64,000 nt of DNA from contig OZ251549.1 of the NCBI GenBank assembly GCA_965243415.1, positions 868,001 through 932,000 on the forward strand. The letters run 5' to 3'. The position numbers were made by a program, and so were the translations under genes. Position 1 is the first letter of the stretch. Every line of letters begins with the position of its first letter. Below the pieces are notes generated by a model that worked only from the letters and a program-made list of their open reading frames with translations, was not told the origin of the DNA and ran no database searches. Source of the stretch: G965204755 sp965243415 (GTDB lineage Bacteria; Acidobacteriota; Vicinamibacteria; Marinacidobacterales; Marinacidobacteraceae). Positions 25,228-33,264 of this stretch are shown here, piece by piece.

Positions 25228-27776
25228 CCCTCGCGGGAAGCGCGGCGGCCCCGCCCGCCGCCCACCGATCCCGGCCGGCTGCGATCGCCGCGGCCCTCAT
25301 CGTCCTTTTGGCCGCCGCCGGCCCGGCGAGTTCCCCGGCGTTCCCGCAGATGAGCCCGCTGCGCTACCCGCCGGTCGCCGGCGGCCAGATCCGGGTGGAG
25401 AACTACCTCGTCCCCCGGGTCACCTCCTGGCCCGCGTACCCGACCTGGTCGCCGGACGGCGCCGAGATCGCCTTCGCCCTCGACGGCCGGCTCTGGGCGG
25501 TTCCCGCCGGCGGCGGCGAGGCCCGGCAAGTCACCGGCGGCCCGGCGGACCCGGCGCCGGCCTACGACTTCGAACCGGACTGGACCCCGGACGGGCGCCA
25601 CCTGGTCTTCTCCCGCGACCTCGACGGGAACCTCGACATCTGGAGGGTCGCGGCCGGCGGCGCGGCCCCGGGAAGCGCTCCGGAGCGGCTGACGGAACAC
25701 CCGGCGATGGACTTCCATCCCCGCGCCGCCGCCGGAGGCCGGGTGCTCTACGCCTCCGCCGCCTCCGGGGACTTCGACATCCGCGAACTGGAACCGGGCG
25801 GCGGCGACCGGCTCCGCTTCGGCGGCGGCTCGAACGAGATCCAGCCGGACCCGGGCCCGGACCTCGCCGGCGACGGCGGCTTCCTGGTGGCGGTGTCCTC
25901 CCGCTCCGACTACCCGGGCACCGGAGGGATCTTCCGGGTCGAAGGCCCCGACGACATCCGGGAACTCCATGTCGAGGAGACCACTTTCCGCACCCGGCCG
26001 GCGGTCTCCCCCGACGGGCGGCTCATCGCCTTCGCCTCCGACCTCCGCGGCACCTACGACCTCTTCCTGCTCCCGGCCGCCGGGGGTCCGCCCTTCCGGC
26101 TCACCCGCGACGACGACGCCGACGAACGCGACCCCGCCTGGTCGCCGGACGGCTCCGCGATCGTGTTCACCTCGAACCGCGGCGGCGATCCGGAACTGCG
26201 GACCATCGGCGTCCACGGCGGCAGTTCCCGACCGCTCCGGATCTCCGGCCTGCGCCGCGCCGGCCCGGCCTGGGGGCGCCTCGCGGTGACGGTGAGCGAA
26301 CCGGCGCGCGCCACCGTCCTCGCCGCCGACGGACGCGGCCACGCCCCGCGCGGCGTGTTCCGGCGCATCGTCTCCTACACCGAGACCCACTACTTCCACA
26401 CCGCCGGCCGTTTCGAGATCGAGTTGCCCCCGGGCCCGGCGCTCGTCCGGCTGAAGCGCGGCGTCGAGTACCGCCCCTTCGAGCAGGAAGTCCTCATCCG
26501 CTCCGGCGAGGAGACCTCGTTGCGGGCCGATCTGGAGCGGTTCACCGACCTCGGCGACCGCGGCTGGTATTCCGGCGACACCCATGTCCACGACCTCCAC
26601 GCCGGCGACCTCCGCCTCACCCCGGCGGACCTGGTGGCGCAGGCGGAAGCGGAAGCGGTGCGGGTGGTCCACGCCCTGATCCATGTGGACGGCACCCGGA
26701 CGATGGGCGACCCGGCGCGTTTCGTCCCCGGCCCCCACCCGGCCTCCGCCGGCGGCGTCCTGCTCCGCTACGGACAGGAGTACCGGATGCCCTTCGGACA
26801 CCGCACTTTCCTGAACCCGGAGCGGCTCTTCTACCCGCTCGCCACCGGCGTCCCCGGCACCGCGCGGGCGGCGCCCTTCCCCCCGCTCTTCGAGTACATC
26901 CGCCGGTTCCGCGCCGAACAGGGGGAACAGTTGGTCGTGGGGATGCCGCATCCCTACTGGGGCTACCTCGCCGCCGGGGAGCCGTTCACCGGCGCCTCCC
27001 CCTCGGAGATCCCGCTCGACGCGGCGCTCGGGGTGGCGGACTTCTTCGACCTGAACTGCATCCCCAGTTCCGAGGCCGGGGCGGCGGCGATCTACGCCCG
27101 CCTGCTGAACGCCGGCTTCCGGCTGGCGGCCGCCGGCGGCTCGGACACCTTCTCCGACACCTCCCGCGACCCGCCCCTCGGAACCGGCCGCACCTACGCG
27201 CAGGTCGAGGGCGAGTTGACCGTCGCCGACTGGGGCGCCGCGCTCAAGGCCGGACGCAGTTTCTCCACGAACGGCCCGCTGCCGGAGTTGACCGTGGACG
27301 GCGCCGGGATGGGTGCGGAGATCCGCCGGGACGCCGGGGCACTCCTGCCGGTCCGGGCCCGCGCCGTCTCCGCGGTGCCGATGGAGCGGCTGTCGGTGCT
27401 GGTGAACGGCGAGGTCTGGCGCGAGGCGACCGGCGACCCGAACGCCGACCCGGTGGCGGAGTCCCCGTTCGAACTGGCGGTCGCCGGTGATCTGCGCCTC
27501 GACGAGAGCGCCTGGATCGCGGTGCGGGTGGACGGCCCCCGTTCGGTGTGGACCACCGACAGCACCCTCTTCGCCCACTCGACCCCGGTGTACGCCCTCG
27601 CCGGCGACCGCCCCATCGTCGTCGAGGCCGACCGGCAGTACCTGGAACGGATGATCGTGGACTTCGGCGCCGCGATGGAACGCCGCGACGACTGGCACGA
27701 CGAAGACCAACTCCGCCTGGTCCTCGCCGGCGTCGAAGAAGCCCTCACCCGAATCCGCACCCCCCGCCGCCCCTGA
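25224..27776 (+). CDS. Exported TolB-like propeller fused to a CehA/McbA-type PHP metallohydrolase
   Basis: About 850 residues if it starts at CTG 25224, overlapping the CDF stop. The next ATG (25350) would cut off a plausible signal peptide (AAIAAALIVLLAAAGPASS). Residues ~50-370 are a TolB/PD40 propeller with repeats such as YPTWSPDGAEIAFALDGR, RPAVSPDGRLIAFASDL and DPAWSPDGSAIVFTSNRGG. A linker resembling a carbohydrate- or Ig-like domain leads to a PHP-type hydrolase (~450-800): DRGWYSGDTHVHDLHAG, VGMPHPYWGY and LAAAGGSDTFSD supply metal-binding His and Asp. CehA-like members hydrolyse esters or carbamates; the substrate here is unknown. Confidence 0.78.
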   Translation: MTLAGSAAAPPAAHRSRPAAIAAALIVLLAAAGPASSPAFPQMSPLRYPPVAGGQIRVENYLVPRVTSWPAYPTWSPDGAEIAFALDGRLWAVPAGGGEARQVTGGPADPAPAYDFEPDWTPDGRHLVFSRDLDGNLDIWRVAAGGAAPGSAPERLTEHPAMDFHPRAAAGGRVLYASAASGDFDIRELEPGGGDRLRFGGGSNEIQPDPGPDLAGDGGFLVAVSSRSDYPGTGGIFRVEGPDDIRELHVEETTFRTRPAVSPDGRLIAFASDLRGTYDLFLLPAAGGPPFRLTRDDDADERDPAWSPDGSAIVFTSNRGGDPELRTIGVHGGSSRPLRISGLRRAGPAWGRLAVTVSEPARATVLAADGRGHAPRGVFRRIVSYTETHYFHTAGRFEIELPPGPALVRLKRGVEYRPFEQEVLIRSGEETSLRADLERFTDLGDRGWYSGDTHVHDLHAGDLRLTPADLVAQAEAEAVRVVHALIHVDGTRTMGDPARFVPGPHPASAGGVLLRYGQEYRMPFGHRTFLNPERLFYPLATGVPGTARAAPFPPLFEYIRRFRAEQGEQLVVGMPHPYWGYLAAGEPFTGASPSEIPLDAALGVADFFDLNCIPSSEAGAAAIYARLLNAGFRLAAAGGSDTFSDTSRDPPLGTGRTYAQVEGELTVADWGAALKAGRSFSTNGPLPELTVDGAGMGAEIRRDAGALLPVRARAVSAVPMERLSVLVNGEVWREATGDPNADPVAESPFELAVAGDLRLDESAWIAVRVDGPRSVWTTDSTLFAHSTPVYALAGDRPIVVEADRQYLERMIVDFGAAMERRDDWHDEDQLRLVLAGVEEALTRIRTPRRP

Positions 27777-27827
27777 CCGAACGGCCTTCGCGCCGGCCGG
27801 CGGTCTTCTCCCGACTCCGTTCGCCGT

Positions 27828-28607
27828 TCAGCCGGACGAAGACTGGCTCTTGAAGAAGGCCAGCCACTCCCTGGCCGGGATCCCCCGAATCCGCCGGGCC
27901 CGCGTCCTTTCGATGTATTCGTCCATGATGCCGTAGCGAGCCAGCCTTCCGAAGTTCCGTCCGGCGTCCCGGGCCGGCCTGTCGGAGATCGGATCGCTCT
28001 TCGCCGGATAGGGCCGAATGCCTTCGGGGACTTCGATCGCGGCGTCCGTCGCCGCCGTCCGTTCCTTCTGCCAATACTCGTTTCGCCGCTCGGCGCAGTA
28101 GCGCGCGGACTCGACGAAGGGCGGGTGCAGGACGGGGGAGCCGGAAAGGACATCCGCCAGGACCCAGGGAACGACGACGAGCAGATCCCAGGGATTGCAC
28201 GCCGCGGCCGTCGTCGTGAACCGGTAGGTCGGAACGCCTTCGCTCGCCAGCAGGTACCAACCCTTCAGTTCGATCCCGAGCAGGATCTCCGACCCGTTCC
28301 CCGTTCGCCGGAACACCACATCCGGGAAAGTCTGCGACTGCCGCTCGAAGGCGTAGGTCTCGTAGGCCCCGTCCGGATCCCACACCGCCCGCATCCGGTT
28401 CAGCGTCTCGACCACCTGCTCCTCGATCGTGGCCGCGAGCGGCGCGTTCAGGGTGAAGATGTCCTGGACCAGCAACCCTTCGATCCTCGTCGGCGACGAG
28501 AAGCGATCGGGAACGGCGAAAAGGGCCTGTCGGACCCGACGCCAGAGTCCGAAGTGCTCCCACGACGACGGCGCCCGGACCCCGGAGCGCGGCGACTCAG
28601 AAGACAT
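27828..28607 (-). CDS. Restriction endonuclease, PD-(D/E)XK fold, partner of the adjacent methylase
   Basis: 259 residues from ATG 28607, overlapping the end of the methylase gene by 11 bp. The nuclease motif is clear: TFPDVVFRRT (P95-D96) followed 16 residues later by GIELKGW (E113-L-K115), the PD...ExK catalytic centre. A longer frame upstream (to 28736) runs inside the methylase gene and is not supported. The target site cannot be read. Pairing and overlap with a DNA methyltransferase make a type II-like restriction-modification system most likely. Confidence 0.8.
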   Translation of the reverse strand: MSSESPRSGVRAPSSWEHFGLWRRVRQALFAVPDRFSSPTRIEGLLVQDIFTLNAPLAATIEEQVVETLNRMRAVWDPDGAYETYAFERQSQTFPDVVFRRTGNGSEILLGIELKGWYLLASEGVPTYRFTTTAAACNPWDLLVVVPWVLADVLSGSPVLHPPFVESARYCAERRNEYWQKERTAATDAAIEVPEGIRPYPAKSDPISDRPARDAGRNFGRLARYGIMDEYIERTRARRIRGIPAREWLAFFKSQSSSG

Positions 28608-29754
28608 GCGTGCGGATCCTCTCGACCGCTGCCTGGTAGAACTCCGGAACGATCTCGGCGCTGAAGCATCTTCGGCCGGTCGCCGCCGCTGCGAGCGCCG
28701 CCGGGCACAGGCCCCCGAAGGGTTCCCAGACGACATCGTTCGGCTCGGTGCTGGCGTCCATGGCGATCCGGATCAGGGCCAGTGGCTTCTGGCTGCCGTG
28801 GAGGCTCCGGTACTTCCACTTCATCCGGGACCGAACGCCGCGGATGCGCTCCCGCCCGGACACCTGGGGGTGGCGCCACACATTCGTGATGCCGACGGAG
28901 CAGCGGAACTTCGCCCGCATCCGCGACCAGTCCGCGGCAGTGAGCGGCCGCTGACCGTCGAGACTGAAATACGGCCGTCCGACCGGATCTCCGTACTCGT
29001 TCGCGTAGCGCGCCAGGCGTTCGAACAGGGCCGGAGGCGGGTAGTACCAGAGATGGTCCGCAGTGAGGTACTTCCGCGTCGCCGCGTTCCGCACGCCGCA
29101 GGCCTCGTTCGCCAGCCGATAGGGAAGACCCGTCCGCTTCCACTCCGCCCGAAGCCAGTCCTGGGCGGACAGCGGCCGACCGGGCGCGGCGAAGCGCATG
29201 GGAAGCACATACTGCACACAGACCTCGGTGACGACCGGGAACTTGCGGAGCGTCGCCGTGTTGGAGTTGCCGGCGACATGGCCGAGCCCCTTGTCCCAGA
29301 CATGACAGGAGCGGAACTCCCAACCGTGCTCCACCAGCACCGGATGGACCGTCGCCCAACCGAGTTCCGTGTTCCAGAACCACAGCGTGGTCTGCGGCGT
29401 CGAATGCGCGGTCCACTCCCGGATATGGGGCCGGTACCAGTCCGCGAGATCGGACGCTGTCGGAAGATCCCCCGGGAACCCGCTCACCCCGTACGGCCCG
29501 TCCACGATCAGGCACACCGGAGCCGGCCATCCGGCGTACAACTGCTCGGCGGCGCCGAAGTGGATCTCGACCCCGTTCCGCCGGTAGCAGTCCGCGGATC
29601 GCAACTGCTGGGGACCCTCGTCCGGCAGTCGAGACGAACGTACCGCTCCCGGAGCCACCGCGCCCCCGGGTCGCCGCGGGAGGGGGAACAGTCGCCTGTC
29701 CGAAGCAGCCGGAACCGGGGGTTCGGCCAGGGCAGGCAGCGCCGGCGCCGTCAT
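28597..29754 (-). CDS. DNA (adenine-N6 or cytosine-N4) methyltransferase of a restriction-modification pair
   Basis: 385 residues. Motif IV comes first, as LIVDGPYGV (D85-G-P-Y88), a DGPY variant of DPPY. The SAM-binding motif comes late, near residue 345 (VVWEPFGGLCPAALAAAATGRRCFSAEI), after SQKPLALIRIAMDAS. This order (IV before I) marks a beta-class amino-methyltransferase. The first ~50 residues are proline/arginine-rich and may not be translated. It should protect the host site cut by the overlapping endonuclease. GC content is slightly lower than in surrounding metabolic genes. Confidence 0.85.
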   Translation of the reverse strand: MTAPALPALAEPPVPAASDRRLFPLPRRPGGAVAPGAVRSSRLPDEGPQQLRSADCYRRNGVEIHFGAAEQLYAGWPAPVCLIVDGPYGVSGFPGDLPTASDLADWYRPHIREWTAHSTPQTTLWFWNTELGWATVHPVLVEHGWEFRSCHVWDKGLGHVAGNSNTATLRKFPVVTEVCVQYVLPMRFAAPGRPLSAQDWLRAEWKRTGLPYRLANEACGVRNAATRKYLTADHLWYYPPPALFERLARYANEYGDPVGRPYFSLDGQRPLTAADWSRMRAKFRCSVGITNVWRHPQVSGRERIRGVRSRMKWKYRSLHGSQKPLALIRIAMDASTEPNDVVWEPFGGLCPAALAAAATGRRCFSAEIVPEFYQAAVERIRTHVF

Positions 29755-29844
29755 CTACGGAAACCTACTCCCATCGAGTGGACAGGAACTGTCACTGCCC
29801 GCCCTCGCGCCGGCGCCGGTCCCGCGCCGGCCCCGACCCGCTCG

Positions 29845-31086
29845 TCAGTCACCGTCCCGAAGCCTCAGGTCGAATCTTCGCCACGAGCGGGGCCGCATCT
29901 TCGGATCCTCGTGGTCCCCATCCAACAGGCCGCGCTCGAACCACGACGAGCCGTCTCCGAGCGCCAAGTCCAGCGCACGGTCGAAGGCGTTCAACCCCCT
30001 GAAGAAACTGCCGTAGGTCGTTCTCAACTCCTCGAGAGATTGCGCCTTGACCAGGCAGACCTGAACGCCTTCTTCGTTGTCCGCGTCCAACTCGCAAAGC
30101 AGATAGGCGGCTTGCGCTTTCTCCTCCTTCTCTTCCGGATACCAGACGGCCCTGACCTCGTTCCTCTCGGTGTCCAGAGTCAAGAGGCAGATGTGGTCGT
30201 CCGGCGAGCGCTCCGCCATCGCTTCGACGGCCAGCCCGCTGAGTGTATCCTTCACTTCGAGTTTGCCGGAGAGTTCCTCGATTTCATCGAACATTTCCGG
30301 GGACACCAAACGATCCGGATAATTCTCCGAATTCGGGTCGTTCTCTTCCAGGATGTCGATGGCTTCCCCGGTGATCCGAAAGAAACGATGCCAGTCACGG
30401 CCCTCGCCGCGACCGACCTTCAGACCGATTCCCTCGATAGCGTCGATGTGCTCGACAGCCGTGGCCCAAGCGTGTTGGAAGCGTGTCCGGATCTGAACCT
30501 CGATCCGGCATCCGTTCCAAAGACGGTCGTACTTGTCATCGGTGCGGAACCTGAAGACGAGATGTTTCCCGCGGTAGCCGCAGCTCTTGGGTTGTTCGAT
30601 GTAGTCCTTGACACCGACCAGTTCGTGCGAGAAGAGCGGACTCAGTCGAAGAGATTCGTAGAGATGCTCCACCTCGTCCAGAGATCTCAGGATCACGCGG
30701 CATCCGCCCAGGTCCTGCATTCGGGACAGGTGCATCTTGGGATGTCGGACGAGTTTGTTCTCGATGGACCACATCCGCTTCAAGCGTTGTGCAGTGAGCC
30801 ACCGAGCCATCTTGAACTCCCGGAGCCCCGCCGGCAGATCGTCCGACGGTGCGTGATCGAAGCGCGGAATGAACTCGCTGCCGCAGACGGAGATCGTACG
30901 GTGCTTCACCAAGTCGTGGATCGAACGCAACGGACAACTGTGAACCGAGCGCCAGTCGCCCATCACCTGCCGCGCCGCCTTCAGCTCCTCGTCACCGGCG
31001 TCGTGTCCGCGCACGAGCACGGCTCCCGCCCGATCCACGGCGCCGCGGGTGTGTTGCGGGCGGGCGTAGTTCGGGAAGTCGGTCAA
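29845..31086 (-). CDS. RelA/SpoT-domain nucleotide synthetase, candidate toxSAS toxin with C-terminal extension
   Basis: 413 residues from TTG 31086, which overlaps the antitoxin stop (TTGA) and gives MTDFPNYARPQHTRGAVDRAG, a typical single-domain synthetase start. Synthetase motifs are in order: SRMQDLGGCRVIL (121-133), CGYRGKHLVFRF (169-180), RIEVQIRTRFQHAWA (194-208). There is no HD hydrolase domain. After the domain (~240) come ~170 charged residues with no recognised fold. Known members of this family make (p)ppGpp/ppApp or pyrophosphorylate tRNA. Position after a HigA-like gene suggests toxin function. Codon use is less GC-rich than the neighbours. Confidence 0.8.
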   Translation of the reverse strand: MTDFPNYARPQHTRGAVDRAGAVLVRGHDAGDEELKAARQVMGDWRSVHSCPLRSIHDLVKHRTISVCGSEFIPRFDHAPSDDLPAGLREFKMARWLTAQRLKRMWSIENKLVRHPKMHLSRMQDLGGCRVILRSLDEVEHLYESLRLSPLFSHELVGVKDYIEQPKSCGYRGKHLVFRFRTDDKYDRLWNGCRIEVQIRTRFQHAWATAVEHIDAIEGIGLKVGRGEGRDWHRFFRITGEAIDILEENDPNSENYPDRLVSPEMFDEIEELSGKLEVKDTLSGLAVEAMAERSPDDHICLLTLDTERNEVRAVWYPEEKEEKAQAAYLLCELDADNEEGVQVCLVKAQSLEELRTTYGSFFRGLNAFDRALDLALGDGSSWFERGLLDGDHEDPKMRPRSWRRFDLRLRDGD

Positions 31087-31487
31087 CTGGAGTCGCGGGT
31101 TCCGATCCGGCGCCGGCCATCCCCGGATCGCCGCGGACGCATCGGACGGTAGCGCTCGACGGCGATCTCGTCGGCGCGGGCCCGGATGCGGCAGGTGTCG
31201 TGCCAAGCCTGCATCCGGAGCAGCAGGTCCAAGTCAATTCCGAACGCCTTTTCGATGCGGAGGGCCATCTCCGGGGAGAGGGCTGCGTCGCCGTTCACGG
31301 TGGCGGAGAGCGACGCTTCCCGTGCGCCGAGGATTCGGGTGCCGTCGGAAAGGCGCGATCCCAGTTCATCGAGCACTTCGGTGCGAACGAAGTCACCGGG
31401 ATGCGGCGGAGTCATCGCGACGGAGATAGGCGAATTCGGCATCGGCGGTTCGGCGTCAGGGCGGTTGTGGAACCCAGGAGCGTTCAT
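31083..31487 (-). CDS. HigA-like XRE-family antitoxin
   Basis: 134 residues from ATG 31487. The HigA helix-turn-helix pattern is clear: PPHPGDFVRTEVLDELGSRLSDGTRILGAREASLSATVNGDAALSPEMALRIEKAFGIDLDLLLRMQAWHDTCRIR. HigA proteins bind their own operator and neutralise a partner toxin. Here the partner is not a HigB RNase but the overlapping RelA/SpoT-type gene downstream (TTGA). The ATG overlaps the stop of the membrane zinc-ribbon gene (ATGA). A ~30-residue N-terminal tail is atypical for plain HigA. Confidence 0.85.
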   Translation of the reverse strand: MNAPGFHNRPDAEPPMPNSPISVAMTPPHPGDFVRTEVLDELGSRLSDGTRILGAREASLSATVNGDAALSPEMALRIEKAFGIDLDLLLRMQAWHDTCRIRARADEIAVERYRPMRPRRSGDGRRRIGTRDSS

Positions 31488-31891
31488 TTCGTGCTGATTC
31501 CGGCTTCGGCGCAGAGCGCGGCGACGGCCGCTTTCTCTTCTTCGCTGTCCCATGGCCGCAGGGCGGTGCGATGTTCTTTCTCGGCACAGCCGAGGCAGAG
31601 ATATGCGGGACCGCCGTGGTGCCGGAGATAAGCGACGGGGTGGGAGCCCCATTGGTTGACGGCGCTTCTCCCGCACCGTCCGCACGCCTTGAGGGACGCT
31701 TCGGGATCATTCGCAGCGGAGAATTCGTGACCGTCGAGTCTCTCGATCCTGAAAGCCGTCGCGTTCGAGTTGTGACGAAGGTATTGGAGTGACCGCTGCA
31801 TGTCGGCGATCGCGGTCGAGAACCAGATGATCCAGATGGCCTGGGCGACGATGGCCACGATCACGATCGTCATCAAGTTGTCGAGAGTCAT
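31484..31891 (-). CDS. Small membrane-anchored zinc-ribbon protein, first gene of the HigA/RelA-like operon
   Basis: 135 residues. One transmembrane helix at about 7-27 (MTIVIVAIVAQAIWIIWFSTA) is followed by a short helical linker, then a zinc ribbon with C70-x2-C73 and C99-x2-C102 (KACGRCGRSAVN ... AYLCLGCAEKEH). No enzyme motif. I do not recognise a family. Its stop overlaps the HigA-like start (ATGA), so the three genes are almost certainly one transcript. It could place the module at the membrane or sense something there; that is inference. Low GC for the window. Confidence 0.65.
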   Translation of the reverse strand: MTLDNLMTIVIVAIVAQAIWIIWFSTAIADMQRSLQYLRHNSNATAFRIERLDGHEFSAANDPEASLKACGRCGRSAVNQWGSHPVAYLRHHGGPAYLCLGCAEKEHRTALRPWDSEEEKAAVAALCAEAGISTK

Positions 31892-31941
31892 CGTTGGGCT
31901 GCGTCCCTCGCCGGTGTTCTTGGACCTGTCGAAGCGCGAAG

Positions 31942-33264
31942 TTACCGGAGGGCGGGGCGCTTCACCACGCGGCCGGCGCGGAGGACGAAGTGGACTTCCT
32001 CCATCGTGCGGATGTCTTCCAGCGGGTCGCCGGGGACGGCAATGACATCGGCGGTGTAGCCGGGGGCGAGGCGGCCGATCTCGTCCTCCAGGCCCAGGGC
32101 GCGGGCGGGGACGGTGGTGGCGGCGCGGAGGGCGTTCTCGGGGCTGAGGCCGAGGCCGACCATGACGGCGAACTCCCGCGCCGCCGTGTCGTGGGGGAAG
32201 ATCGTGTCCGAACCGAAGGCGACGGGGACGCCGGCGGCGAAGGCGGCGCCGATGCGGCGGTTTCGTTCCTCCATCAGGGCGCGGGCCTTCGCCACGCTCT
32301 CCCTCGGGAAGCCGATGGCCTCGCCCTCCTCCACGATGTAGTTCATGACATAGAGCGTCGGCACCATCGGGACGCCGCGTTCGCGGAACAGGGCGATCCC
32401 TTCCGCGTCCACCAGGGTGGCGTGCTCCACCGAGTCCACGCCGGCCCGGAGCGCCAGGTTGATCCCCGGGGCGCCGTGGGCGTGGACGGTGATGCGCTTG
32501 CCGTGGCGGTGGGTCTCCTCGACGGCGGCGCGGATCTCCTCCTCGGTGTAGGTGCTGACATTCGGGTCGTCGCCGGCGGACATGACGCCGCCGGTCATCA
32601 TCAACTTGATCCAGTCGGCGCCGTACTTGATCTCGCGGCGGATCTCCAGGCGGAGCCCTTCGGCGCCGTCGGCGATGCGGGTGGGGGTCTCGATCACCAG
32701 GTCCGCCATCAGGTTGTTGAAGTCGCCGTGGCCGCCGGTGGCGGAGATCGCGTGGGGCGCGACGAGCAGGCGCGGGCCTTCGTGGTCGCCGCGGGCGATG
32801 GCGCGCTTCAGGTCCACCACCCCGTAGTAGCCGTCGAACTCGCCCGGAAGGCGCAGCGTGGTGAACCCGGCGCCGAGCATCGCCTGGGCGTTCTTCAGGG
32901 CGTCCAGCGTCCGGGCGGCGCTCGACCGGTAGAGGTCGAGGGTGGTCAGGGTGTCCGGGTTGATCGTGAGGTGGGCGTGGAGATCAATGAGGCCGGGCAG
33001 GCAGGTATGGCCGGTGAGGTCCACGACTTCCCCGCCGCCCGAACTGTCCGAACCGCTCTCGACCGCGGCGATGCGGCCGTCGCGGACGACGATCGCGGCC
33101 GGCCCCTCCATCGCGTCGCCGTCGAAGACCCGGCCGCAGCGGAGGGTGATCTCCCGGGCCGCCGCGGCAGCGGGGATTCCCGCCGACAGGAGACCCCCGG
33201 CGAGCACGCCGGCGACTGCCCCGGCGACGGACCGGGAGAACGGGAACGGAACGAGTCGGGTCAT
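31942..33264 (-). CDS. Exported amidohydrolase (imidazolonepropionase/prolidase-like)
   Basis: 440 residues with a signal peptide (VAGAVAGVLAGGLLSAGIPAAAAA). Metal-dependent hydrolase superfamily: LPGLIDLHAHLTI (HxH ligands), a lysine in YGADWIKLMMTGG, histidines in ITVHAHGAPG and VDSVEHATL, and the final Asp in VPVAFGSDTIFPHDT. The ALGLEDEIGRLAPGYTADVIAVPGDPLEDI tail is typical of the branch acting on Xaa-Pro dipeptides and related imides. The ATG overlaps the stop of the GGT-like gene (ATGA), so both act in the same exported degradation route. Confidence 0.88.
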   Translation of the reverse strand: MTRLVPFPFSRSVAGAVAGVLAGGLLSAGIPAAAAAREITLRCGRVFDGDAMEGPAAIVVRDGRIAAVESGSDSSGGGEVVDLTGHTCLPGLIDLHAHLTINPDTLTTLDLYRSSAARTLDALKNAQAMLGAGFTTLRLPGEFDGYYGVVDLKRAIARGDHEGPRLLVAPHAISATGGHGDFNNLMADLVIETPTRIADGAEGLRLEIRREIKYGADWIKLMMTGGVMSAGDDPNVSTYTEEEIRAAVEETHRHGKRITVHAHGAPGINLALRAGVDSVEHATLVDAEGIALFRERGVPMVPTLYVMNYIVEEGEAIGFPRESVAKARALMEERNRRIGAAFAAGVPVAFGSDTIFPHDTAAREFAVMVGLGLSPENALRAATTVPARALGLEDEIGRLAPGYTADVIAVPGDPLEDIRTMEEVHFVLRAGRVVKRPALR

